Shown here: positions 1-6,918 of the stretch, piece after piece
Layout: every line of letters begins with the position of its first letter
Numbering within the stretch: the stretch's first letter is position 1
From: Muribaculaceae bacterium
Lineage (GTDB): Bacteria; Bacteroidota; Bacteroidia; Bacteroidales; Muribaculaceae
DNA: 11,647 nucleotides
Direction of reading: 5' to 3'
NCBI GenBank assembly: GCA_029057255.1
Contig: JAICZO010000090.1
Location: forward strand, 1 to 11,647
Position numbers and translations under genes: made by a program
Notes under the pieces: generated by a model
The model's database searches: none
What the model saw: only the letters and a program-made list of their open reading frames with translations
Told to the model about the DNA's origin: nothing

Positions 1-428
1 CCACCGGCCTTGACACCTTCGGCGTGGCCTTCGAGCTTGACGGGCACTTCGATGGTAACGGGCTTCTCGGGATAAACTTCGAGAAGGTCGATGTGGAGGA
101 TGGTGTCCTTCACGGGGTGGAACTGGATGTCCTTGAGGACAGCCATGCGCTTTTCGCCGTGGAGGTCGAGCTCGATGGCGAAGATTTCGGGGGTATATAC
201 GAGCTTGCGTACTGCGTCAGCGTTAACCACGAGGTCGGTTGTGATGAGAGCCTTGCCGTTGCCGATTTCAACGAGCTTCTCGCCGTCGCGGAGGGTACCG
301 GTGAAGGGGAGATCGAGGATCTTGCCACCGTTGAGGACTACGGGAATCTTGGCCTCGCCGCGGAGGGCTTTGGCAGCTTTCTTGCCGAGCACTGTGCGGG
401 GTTCGGCGCTGAGTTGGAATGTTTTCAT
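1..428 (-). CDS. rplY: 50S ribosomal protein L25 (CTC/TL5 type), 3' end cut off by window
   Basis: L25 binds 5S rRNA in the large ribosomal subunit. The minus strand reads from an ATG at 428 to the window edge, giving about 142 residues without a stop. It begins MKTFQLSAEPRTVLGKKAAK and has the family core: the AKALRGEAKIPVVLNGG segment (residues about 19-35), FHPVKDTILHIDLLEV (about 103-118), then the start of a second beta domain with EKPVTIEVPVKLEG. The second domain marks the longer CTC/TL5 form, usually near 190-220 aa in total, so about a quarter to a third is missing. The ATG has no Shine-Dalgarno sequence, as is usual in Bacteroidetes. It has its own promoter upstream and is separated from susD by a terminator, so it is probably transcribed independently. 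The family identity is clear from the residues; only the C-terminus is unseen. Confidence 0.93.
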   Translation of the reverse strand, partial: MKTFQLSAEPRTVLGKKAAKALRGEAKIPVVLNGGKILDLPFTGTLRDGEKLVEIGNGKALITTDLVVNADAVRKLVYTPEIFAIELDLHGEKRMAVLKDIQFHPVKDTILHIDLLEVYPEKPVTIEVPVKLEGHAEGVKAG

Positions 429-507
429 TGTTGTTGATTGAATGTGTTACTCAAAATTAAGACTTTGCTTCCTAATTTCCCATCACACGGGATGCTAAAA
501 AGCGGTG

Positions 508-538
508 CAAAGGTAGACATTATTTTTGTGATATGCAA
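508..538 (-). promoter_or_regulatory. Bacteroidetes-type promoter for rplY
   Basis: On the minus strand, TACCTTTG (515 to 508) matches the Bacteroidetes -7 consensus TAnnTTTG exactly. A TTG-containing -33 element, AGTTGC (540 to 535), lies 19 nt upstream, matching three of the four TTTG core bases. Transcription would start near 501, giving a 5' UTR of about 70 nt before the rplY ATG at 428. It sits between the susD terminator and rplY, where an independent promoter is expected. Confidence 0.7.
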
Positions 539-560
539 CTTTTTCTGCCGCCGGGCATCA

Positions 561-598
561 AAAAAAGTGCCCGCGTCCGTCGCGGGCGCAGGCACTTT
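561..598 (-). terminator. Rho-independent terminator after susD
   Basis: Arms AAAGTGCC (564-571) and GGCACTTT (591-598) are perfect 8-bp complements. An alternative or inner stem GCCCGCG (569-575) / CGCGGGC (581-587) has a 5-nt loop. Read on the minus strand, the stem is followed directly by TTTTTT (complement of 561-566). It starts 38 nt past the susD stop codon, which fits termination of the susC-susD mRNA before the rplY promoter. Confidence 0.88.
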
Positions 599-635
599 CA
601 TTGAAGTGTATGGAAATAGGATTAGATGTCCGTTA

Positions 636-2426
636 TTACTTCCAGCCGGGGTTCTGTGTCAGCTGCTTGTTGAGAGCGATCTGTTCCGAGGGAACGGGAT
701 AGAAGTAGTGCTTGGCGTCGAACTTGCGGTTCATACCCATCGAGGAGTCTACGTAGCCGTTCTTGACGGTGATGCCCGATGTGTTGGGGTAAGTCGATAC
801 GTTGGCGCCGAGGAACACGTTGGGGTGCTGGGTGTTGTCGAGGAGTTCGAGCTGTTTCCAGCGGATGAGGTCCCAGTAGCGGATTCCGTCGTCGAGCATG
901 AACTCGCAGCGGCGGCAGCGGCGGATCTCGAAGAGGAGGCTCGATACGCCATCCATGTTGTTGTCGGCGGCGTTCATAGCCTGAAGGCCTGCTACTGTCT
1001 GTGCGGGGAGACCGGCACGAGCATAGAGCTTGTTGACAGTTGCGTTGAGGTCGCCGTCGGTGAGGGTGCCGAGTTCGGCCTTAGCTTCAGCATAAGCCAT
1101 GTAGATGCGGGCGAGCCAGAACAGAGGAGCCGAAGTATAGTTTCTGTTGGCTGTAGTAACATCCTCGTAGCTCATGGCGAGGTTGTCGAACTTGGTCACG
1201 CCGTAGCCTGTCGACGATGTCATAGGCATGGTGTTGGGACGTTCATATTCCTGGCCGGTGAAGTAAACGGCGGGGTCGATGATTGCCGAGAGACGCTTGT
1301 CGCGCACGGCGAGCACGTTGCTGATGTCGAAGAGGTATTCGTGTACGGGGTTGCCGTCAGAGTCGACAACGGGCTTGCCGTCGGCGTCCTTCTTCTCACC
1401 ATTGTCAACAACGGTACCGATCTCTACCTTGTCGGTCTGGGCGCACATGGGCTTGCCGTCGAGGAAGAGGAAGCTCTCGAATGCGTCGCGGGTGATACCG
1501 GCGATAGGTGTCGAAGAGCCTGACCAGTCGCAGAGCGAGTGCATGAACACACCCTGCTCGTAGGGCTTGAAGAAGATAATCTCCTTGTTGGTGTCGAGAC
1601 CGGGCATGCCGTTGGGCATTTTCGAGCGAGCCGAGTTGTAGAGGCTCTGGTAGTCGTCGCAAAGCTCGTAGCTGCTTGTAAGGAAGGGAGTGGTGGCATT
1701 GACAACTTCAGTGAAGAACTTGTCGCTGCGAGCCTTGTCTTCAGCGTGATACTTGGCATATGCACCCTCGAAGAGGCAGATTTCAGCCTTCATGGCGTTG
1801 GCCATATCCTTGCTGAAAACGGTCTTGCCGTCCTGAGCTGTGATGTTTGCCACAGCGTAGTTGAGGTCTTCGAGGACGAAGTCCATCACAGTGTTGCGGG
1901 CTGTGCGGGGGCCGAAGAGCTCTGCTTCGTCAGCGGGGTCGAGAGCCTTCTCTACCAGAGGCACATCGCCGTATGCGCGGACGAGCTGATAGTACTGGTA
2001 AGCACGCATCAGGCGGGCGATAGCAATGAAGTTGGCCTTCTGAGTATCACCGAGAGTCGAGCCTGTCACGCCCTCTATAACGATGTTGCAGCGGCGGATT
2101 TCGGTGTAGGGAGCGTTCCAGTTCGAAGAAGAAGCGGGCACATTGGTGTATGTCCAGTTTCGGAAGTCACCGCCCATGGCGCTGCCCTGGTCGTCAGACA
2201 GAGTCGTGTAGTAGAACGTACCGTTTGTTCCCGTGCCGTTGCCGTAGCCGGCGAAGGACTCGTAGAAGTAGTTGATCTGGTTCTCCACGTTGGTGGGATT
2301 GTCCCAGAATTCAGGAGCGACAGTCTGTTCCGACAAGGGGTAACGGTTGTCGTTGAGGAAGTCGTCGCAGCTTGCCATCGAGAGGCCGAGAGCCGCTACA
2401 GTTCCTAATAAAATATATTTTTTCAT
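636..2426 (-). CDS. SusD/RagB family nutrient-binding outer membrane lipoprotein
   Basis: This is the surface lipoprotein that forms the substrate-binding lid over its SusC barrel and helps deliver an oligosaccharide or other large nutrient. The 596-aa protein opens with a lipoprotein signal peptide ending LSMASC; Cys20 would be lipidated, and acidic residues (DD) follow it, as is common for surface-exported Bacteroidetes lipoproteins. Family marks are MRAYQYYQLVRAYGDVPLV (140-158, N-terminal SusD-like region), the TPR-type helix LARIYMAYAEAKAELG (438-453), RRCEFMLDDGIRYWDLIRW (505-523) and the C-terminal FYPVPSEQIALNKQL...QNPGW (575-595). Length is typical. It starts 20 bp after the susC stop, so the two are co-transcribed, and a terminator follows. 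Residues 348-362 hold two imperfect DxDGxPV repeats in a likely surface loop. The family call is firm. The ligand is unknown because no enzymes neighbour it. Confidence 0.96.
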   Translation of the reverse strand: MKKYILLGTVAALGLSMASCDDFLNDNRYPLSEQTVAPEFWDNPTNVENQINYFYESFAGYGNGTGTNGTFYYTTLSDDQGSAMGGDFRNWTYTNVPASSSNWNAPYTEIRRCNIVIEGVTGSTLGDTQKANFIAIARLMRAYQYYQLVRAYGDVPLVEKALDPADEAELFGPRTARNTVMDFVLEDLNYAVANITAQDGKTVFSKDMANAMKAEICLFEGAYAKYHAEDKARSDKFFTEVVNATTPFLTSSYELCDDYQSLYNSARSKMPNGMPGLDTNKEIIFFKPYEQGVFMHSLCDWSGSSTPIAGITRDAFESFLFLDGKPMCAQTDKVEIGTVVDNGEKKDADGKPVVDSDGNPVHEYLFDISNVLAVRDKRLSAIIDPAVYFTGQEYERPNTMPMTSSTGYGVTKFDNLAMSYEDVTTANRNYTSAPLFWLARIYMAYAEAKAELGTLTDGDLNATVNKLYARAGLPAQTVAGLQAMNAADNNMDGVSSLLFEIRRCRRCEFMLDDGIRYWDLIRWKQLELLDNTQHPNVFLGANVSTYPNTSGITVKNGYVDSSMGMNRKFDAKHYFYPVPSEQIALNKQLTQNPGWK

Positions 2427-2446
2427 TGTGATTTTCCGGGTTTAGT

Positions 2447-5400
2447 TTAGAAAGTTACCTGAATACCGAAGGAGAACGTACGCATCATGGGCACTGTACG
2501 GCCGTAGGTTGCGTTGCCACCGTCCTGACCGGCCTTTTCGGAGCCGGAGCTGCGGTTGATTTCGGGGTCGAGAGCATACTTGCTTGCACCGTTGTAGAGG
2601 AAGCAGAGGTTGTCGGCGCTGAAGTAGATGCGGGCCTTCTGGATGAGAGCCTTGGTTGTAATCTCGGCGGGGAGGGTGTAACCGAAGGTGATGTTCTTCA
2701 GGCGGAGGTATGCCATGTTGATAAGGTAGCGGCTCTGGGGATAGAAGTTGTAGCAGCCGCGGCCGATGTTAGAGATGGTACCTGTGCCACTCGAACCGGC
2801 ATACATGAGAGGATACATGTTGTTCTGGTCGATGTTGTATTCGCCGGTCCACTTGTAGTCGCTGTCGAGAACGAGGCTGTTGTAGCTGAGCTGGTTGTCG
2901 AACAGACCGATGTTAGCCTGCGAGTAGGGGATGATTGTCGAGCCGGTAGCCCACATGTTGCGCTTGCCGACACCCTGGAAGAAGAGGTCGAGGTCGAAGC
3001 CCTTCCAGGCGCCGCCTACGCGGAACGAGTATTCGTAGCGGGGAAGTGCGTTACCGATTACCTTGAGGTCGCCGTGGTTGTTGACAGAGCCGACAGCCAC
3101 TGCCTTGTGATCCTTATTCTTAAGAGCTTCATCGTAGCCGGGGTCGCCGGGGACGTAGTACTGGCCATTGAGAGAAATCATGCCCTCAATACCGTTGTTG
3201 ATGACACCGTCACCGTTCTGGTCAACGAACTTGACGTCACCGGGGCCGTATACGAAGTTGCCGCTTTCGAGACCGGTCTGGTCAGCGATGCCCTGCTTGT
3301 ACGAGCCGTCAGCGTTGAAGTCGTCTTCGGTGAAGTAGCGGTCAGTTTCAAGACCCCAGATGTCGCCGAAGTACTGGCCTTCGTAGTAGTTGCTGTTGCC
3401 GGGGTTGTAGGTATAGATGAGCTCCGAGGGGTTGTTCCACTTCACAACCTTGGTGCGGGCGTCGGAGAGGTTACCGTTGATGTAGATGTCCCAGTCGCCG
3501 AAGGAGTGGTTCCAGCCTACGTTGAGTTCCCAGCCGCGGGTGCGGAGAGTACCGTTATTGCCGTAAGGAGCGCTTACACCGAGGACTGAGGGGAGTTCCT
3601 GTGCGGGAGCGAGCATGTCGCGGGTCTCGCGCTGGTACCAGTCGAAGCCGAGGTTGAGGCTGTTGTTGAAGAAGCCGAGGTCGACACCTACGTCAGTGGT
3701 CACGACGCGCTCCCATGTGAGCGACGAAGACACGAGGGTAGGCATGCCGTACTCTGTAATCTTCTGCGAGCCGGTGAGCCAGTTTACGTTGGAAGCGGCG
3801 ACCTGAGCCACTGTCGAGAGGAAGCGGTACTGGCCAACGGATTCGTTACCGATGTGGCCGTAAGAAGCACGGATCTTACCGTTGCTCCATACGTTCTTGA
3901 GAGCCTTGAAGTAAGGCTCTTCAGAGAAGCGGTAGCCGATCGAGCCCGAGGGGAAGAATGCCCACTGGTCGTTGGCGGGGAAGCGGCTCGAGCCGTCGTA
4001 GCGGCCGTTGAACTCGAGGAGGTAGATGCCCTTGTAGTCGAAGTTGATACGGCCGAAGACACCTGCGGTTGCGCGTTTCCAGTTGCTGCCGTTTGTGTTG
4101 TAGGTTGTTCCGTTTGTAAGGTTGATGTTAGGCTTGCTGTAGTCGGTGAGACCCTTGCGGCTTGCATAGAAGTAGTTGTACTCTTCCTGCTCGGCGGTGA
4201 AACCTGCCATCACCTTGAGGTTGTAAGCGTTGTTGAACGACTTGGCATATGTAGCGAAGATGTTCGTTGTCCACATGTCGTCCTTATAGTTGCTCTGGGC
4301 TGCCATCGTGTTGGCCTGGCTGTAAGGATTGGTTGTGGTGAAGGCTTTTGCTGTCCAGGTGTTCCACATTGTGAAGGGAGTGTTGGCAGCCTCGCTGTTC
4401 TGGTTGCGGACAGCATATGTGAAGTCAGCCTGGAGGGTGAGACCCTTGATGATCTCGGCCTGCATCCAGCCCTGCAGACGTGTCTGCTGGGTGACGGTCT
4501 TGTCGACGTGAGCCTGACGACGGTAGCCGATAGCTGCGTTGGAGAAGTCCATGGGGTTGCCTTCAGCGTCAGCTACCCAACCGTATGTCTCGAAGAACGA
4601 GGGCCAGCGCCACATATACTGGTAAGAGTTGCGGAAGAGGCTGGGCGACTGGTACTCGCGGTCAGAGAAGTTGATGCGGGCACCTGCCTTGAGCCACGAG
4701 AAGATCTGAGTGGTGATGCTGGCGTTTGCCATGTAGCGCTGCATCTTCTCGGGGTTGAAGCGGAGGAGGCCTTCCTTGCTGTCATAGCCGAAGGAGAGGC
4801 GGTAGCTTGTCTTGCCCGATGTGCCTTCGAGGCTTACGTTGTGCTTCTGGGCGGGAGCTGAGCGGAAAAGAGTCTTGGCCACGTCCCATTCGGCATAGCG
4901 GAGCCACTGGCCGTTAGGCATGATGTAGTAGTCACCGACGTTGTTCTCGTCGACATAGGGATGAAGCTCGCGGTAGCTGTCGTAGGGAGCGTTCTGAGCT
5001 TCCCACTTCTGAGCGAAGGGAAGGATGTCGGTATAGTACATACCGAAGATTTCGTTGGAGCTACCGTCGCGCACCGACGAGTTGAGACCTGCGGTGAGGT
5101 CCTCAGTAGTGCGGGCGAACGAAGGAAGGACAGTTGCGTTGTTCCATGCGAAGTTGTTGGTGTACTTCAGCGATACGCGGTCCTTGCTTGTGCCTTCCTT
5201 GGTGGTCACGAGGATTACACCGAATGCGGCACGAGTACCGTAGACAGCCGACGAGGCAGCGTCCTTGAGGACCGAAATCTCGGCAACGTCTTCGGGGTTG
5301 ACGAACGAAAGGTCGTCGACAGGCACGCCGTCGACAACGATAAGAGGATTGGAAGTCTGACCGTTGGAGAGCGTTCCGACGCCGCGGATACGCATGGTGG

Positions 5401-5920
5401 CTTCAGACGAGAAGTCACCGTTGGCAGCGGTGATGGTGAGGCCGGGGACAGCACCCTGGAGGGCTCGTGTCACGTCCTGTACGGGACGGGAGTCCATTGT
5501 GCGGGCAACGTCAACAGTAGCGACAGCACCGGTGAGGTTCGCTTTCTTCTGCGAGCCGTAACCGATGGCTACGACTTCGTTGAGCATTTCAGAAGTGGGT
5601 TCGAGATACACGGTCATACCCTGTGCGGCACGTACTACAGTGGTCTTGTAGCCTACGTAGCTCACTTCGAGCTGCGCGCCGACGGGGATACGGATTTTGA
5701 AGTTACCGAAAGCGTCGGTGGCGACAGCATTATTGGCGACTCCTTTCTGAACAATCGACGCTCCGATGACGGGTTCGTTGTTCTCATCCATAACGGTACC
5801 CTCGATTGTGGTAGCCGCTTGACTCTGCTGCTGGGGAGCGGGTTCAGCCGAAGCCGTAAGAGACCCGAGCATCGGCATTCCGGCCAACAGAAGCATAGTC
5901 AGATAAAGATGCTTTCTCAT
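2447..5920 (-). CDS. SusC/RagA family TonB-linked outer membrane transporter
   Basis: This is a TonB-dependent barrel that imports the ligand captured by its SusD partner into the periplasm. I chose the ATG at 5920 (1157 aa) because it begins a proper signal peptide, MRKHLYLTMLLLAGMPMLG...ASA, with cleavage near residue 25; the frame stays open to 5992, but that extension is not signal-like. Next come a carboxypeptidase-D-regulatory-like domain (about 38-108: IEGTVMDENNEPVIGASI, FGNFKIRIP, VSYVGYKT), the SusC signature EVVAIGYGSQKKANLTGAV (115-133), a plug domain with LIVVDGVPVDDLSFVNPEDV and SAVYGTRAAFGVILVTTKEG (224-243), then the long barrel ending in a strand with a terminal Phe (FSFGIQVTF). 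A DxNxDG calcium-site-like loop (FVDQNGDGVI) lies in the C-terminal third, as in many SusC proteins. There is no N-terminal STN domain, so this sequence gives no sign of FecA-type signalling to an ECF anti-sigma factor. It is first in the susC-susD operon. Confidence 0.97.
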   Translation of the reverse strand: MRKHLYLTMLLLAGMPMLGSLTASAEPAPQQQSQAATTIEGTVMDENNEPVIGASIVQKGVANNAVATDAFGNFKIRIPVGAQLEVSYVGYKTTVVRAAQGMTVYLEPTSEMLNEVVAIGYGSQKKANLTGAVATVDVARTMDSRPVQDVTRALQGAVPGLTITAANGDFSSEATMRIRGVGTLSNGQTSNPLIVVDGVPVDDLSFVNPEDVAEISVLKDAASSAVYGTRAAFGVILVTTKEGTSKDRVSLKYTNNFAWNNATVLPSFARTTEDLTAGLNSSVRDGSSNEIFGMYYTDILPFAQKWEAQNAPYDSYRELHPYVDENNVGDYYIMPNGQWLRYAEWDVAKTLFRSAPAQKHNVSLEGTSGKTSYRLSFGYDSKEGLLRFNPEKMQRYMANASITTQIFSWLKAGARINFSDREYQSPSLFRNSYQYMWRWPSFFETYGWVADAEGNPMDFSNAAIGYRRQAHVDKTVTQQTRLQGWMQAEIIKGLTLQADFTYAVRNQNSEAANTPFTMWNTWTAKAFTTTNPYSQANTMAAQSNYKDDMWTTNIFATYAKSFNNAYNLKVMAGFTAEQEEYNYFYASRKGLTDYSKPNINLTNGTTYNTNGSNWKRATAGVFGRINFDYKGIYLLEFNGRYDGSSRFPANDQWAFFPSGSIGYRFSEEPYFKALKNVWSNGKIRASYGHIGNESVGQYRFLSTVAQVAASNVNWLTGSQKITEYGMPTLVSSSLTWERVVTTDVGVDLGFFNNSLNLGFDWYQRETRDMLAPAQELPSVLGVSAPYGNNGTLRTRGWELNVGWNHSFGDWDIYINGNLSDARTKVVKWNNPSELIYTYNPGNSNYYEGQYFGDIWGLETDRYFTEDDFNADGSYKQGIADQTGLESGNFVYGPGDVKFVDQNGDGVINNGIEGMISLNGQYYVPGDPGYDEALKNKDHKAVAVGSVNNHGDLKVIGNALPRYEYSFRVGGAWKGFDLDLFFQGVGKRNMWATGSTIIPYSQANIGLFDNQLSYNSLVLDSDYKWTGEYNIDQNNMYPLMYAGSSGTGTISNIGRGCYNFYPQSRYLINMAYLRLKNITFGYTLPAEITTKALIQKARIYFSADNLCFLYNGASKYALDPEINRSSGSEKAGQDGGNATYGRTVPMMRTFSFGIQVTF

Positions 5921-6022
5921 AAAAGTATTGATTGTGTTTATGATCCGAGCCAGTATCGACCGTGTATATAAAAGGTGACTTGGCGGCGGCAAAGGATTAT
6001 TGTTAGTTTGTTTGTCTTATGT

Positions 6023-6034
6023 ATTATTAATAAT
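6023..6034. repeat. AT-only 12-bp palindrome in susC leader region
   Basis: ATTATTAATAAT is perfectly self-complementary and lies about 105 bp upstream of the susC ATG. It could be a regulator site, or simply a product of the low-GC intergenic DNA. No known operator is recognised. Confidence 0.3.
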
Positions 6035-6074
6035 GTTATATATGACTTGTCAATTGGTCTGAGGGGAGCGGGGT

Positions 6075-6089
6075 CGGTAAGCCTTACCG
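6075..6089. promoter_or_regulatory. 15-bp dyad CGGTAAG-C-CTTACCG upstream of susC
   Basis: The arms CGGTAAG (6075-6081) and CTTACCG (6083-6089) are perfect complements around a single base, and GGG/CCC at 6071-6073 and 6093-6095 could extend pairing past a mismatch. It is a GC-rich island in an otherwise AT-rich leader, about 155 bp upstream of the susC start. A dimeric-regulator operator is the likeliest reading because the one-base centre is too tight for an RNA loop unless the inner pairs open. No T-tract flanks it, so a terminator is unlikely. Confidence 0.4.
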
Positions 6090-6171
6090 GAGCCCGTAGT
6101 TTTAAATGGTATTAGTTGCTTTAAAGTGATTAATTGGGTTTATATCATATAATTAGTTAAAAATTCTTTAA

Positions 6172-6204
6172 GGAGCCTACTGCCTGGGCAGCCGTTTCCG
6201 CTCC
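6172..6204 (-). other. Stem-loop, possible structured susC leader or promoter-proximal attenuator
   Basis: GGAGC (6172-6176) pairs with GCTCC (6200-6204), and inside it CTGCC (6180-6184) pairs with GGCAG (6187-6191). Read on the minus strand, towards susC, the hairpin is followed by TTAAAGAATTTTTAA, a weak T-run, so partial termination is conceivable. The same place contains TAAATTTG on the minus strand (6211 to 6204), which fits the -7 consensus TAnnTTTG but lacks a good -33 box. If that is the susC promoter, the outer stem would not be fully transcribed, so the two readings compete. The role is inferred. Confidence 0.35.
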
Positions 6205-6320
6205 AAATTTAAATAAAGTTTTTTAAACGCTAAGGTTGTTTAATGTTTTTTAACAATGCTATCACTGACACGTCCGAACCGTCTGACGCCTCGGCGTGTT
6301 TACCGTTAAGAAATTTTTAT

Positions 6321-6339
6321 TAACAGCCGGTAACTGTTA
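6321..6339. promoter_or_regulatory. Dyad TAACAG-N7-CTGTTA at the -33 position of the beta-barrel/tsaD/cinA operon
   Basis: TAACAG (6321-6326) and CTGTTA (6334-6339) are perfect inverted 6-mers separated by 7 nt. The site ends 12 nt before the candidate -7 box at 6352 and covers the place where a -33 element would be. A repressor or activator bound there would control the plus-strand operon. The identity of any such protein is unknown. Confidence 0.4.
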
Positions 6340-6351
6340 GAGAAAAAAACT

Positions 6352-6359
6352 TAACTTTG
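6352..6359 (+). promoter_or_regulatory. -7 promoter element for the beta-barrel/tsaD/cinA operon
   Basis: TAACTTTG matches TAnnTTTG exactly and lies 24 nt before the ATG at 6384, which would leave a short leader of roughly 15-20 nt. No good TTTG is found 19-21 nt upstream. Either the promoter is activator-dependent or the -33 box is weak; the dyad at 6321-6339 occupies that position. Confidence 0.6.
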
Positions 6360-6383
6360 CAACATCAAACCGCACACCACATT

Positions 6384-6908
6384 ATGAAACGCACCGCCTT
6401 ACTCAGCCTCTTCTCCGCCATCATCACTCTCGCCGCCCTGCTGGCACCATCGTGCGCAAGCGCACAGACCCGCTCGGGCGAGAAGTCGTTCGGCCCGAAA
6501 GTCGGCTTTGTGAGCCGCAACACATCGGCCACCGCCGGCCTTGTCTTCCAGTACTCGCTCAGCAGAGTGGTGCGACTGTCGCCCGAGGCGGCAATCATAT
6601 TCCGCCACAAGAATCTCGACGGGCTGACAGTAGACCTCAACGTCCACTTCCCCATCCCCTTCGCGGGCGGCCGCGCATCGGTCTACCCCTACGTGGGCGC
6701 CAACTTCACGTCATGGGGCCGCCACGGCATACACCCCGAGAGCCACGACGATGTGACAAGCCACTCCAACCAGTGCGGCATCAATGCCGGATGCGGTGTG
6801 GAGTACTACATAAAGAAATCTCTCAAGCTCTCCGCCGAGGCGCGATACACCCTCATGCGCCACTACCCGACGGCCTTCGTCACGGCAGGAATAGCGTTTG
6901 TGTTCTAA
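6384..6908 (+). CDS. Small outer-membrane beta-barrel protein (function unknown)
   Basis: A 174-aa protein. I start it at the ATG at 6384 because MKRTALLSLFSAIITLAALLAP begins a classic signal peptide, with likely cleavage after CASA (residue 27). The upstream in-frame extension uses TTG inside the promoter box. The mature part, about 147 residues, alternates short amphipathic strands (GPKVGFVSR, TAGLVFQYSL, ASVYPYVGANFTSW, CGINAGCGVEYYIKK, LKLSAEARYTL) and ends FVTAGIAFVF with a terminal Phe, as BAM-inserted barrels do. The size suits an eight-stranded OmpA/OmpW-like barrel of the porin-like family common in Bacteroidetes. Cys24 lies in APSC, a poor lipobox, so lipidation is unlikely. tsaD follows after 10 bp, indicating co-transcription with no obvious functional link. 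No specific function is assignable. Confidence 0.82.
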   Translation: MKRTALLSLFSAIITLAALLAPSCASAQTRSGEKSFGPKVGFVSRNTSATAGLVFQYSLSRVVRLSPEAAIIFRHKNLDGLTVDLNVHFPIPFAGGRASVYPYVGANFTSWGRHGIHPESHDDVTSHSNQCGINAGCGVEYYIKKSLKLSAEARYTLMRHYPTAFVTAGIAFVF

Positions 6909-6918
6909 CAGTTTCGCA

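Noticed and set aside
438..2408. Long plus-strand open frames opposite susD (361 and 289 codons)
   Set aside because: They are antisense shadows of a clear SusD gene, caused by GC-biased codons. The translations are low-complexity runs rich in V, E and A with no domain.
3074..5971. Long plus-strand open frames opposite susC
   Set aside because: They are antisense to a clear SusC gene, with the same V/E/A-rich composition and no recognisable family.
5921..5992. 24-codon N-terminal extension of SusC
   Set aside because: The extension begins MPPPSHLLYTRS and is not signal-like. The ATG at 5920 gives a normal signal peptide at the right place.
5990..5997. ATCCTTTG on the minus strand as a susC -7 box
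   Set aside because: It mismatches both leading bases of TAnnTTTG and has no TTTG at the right distance upstream.
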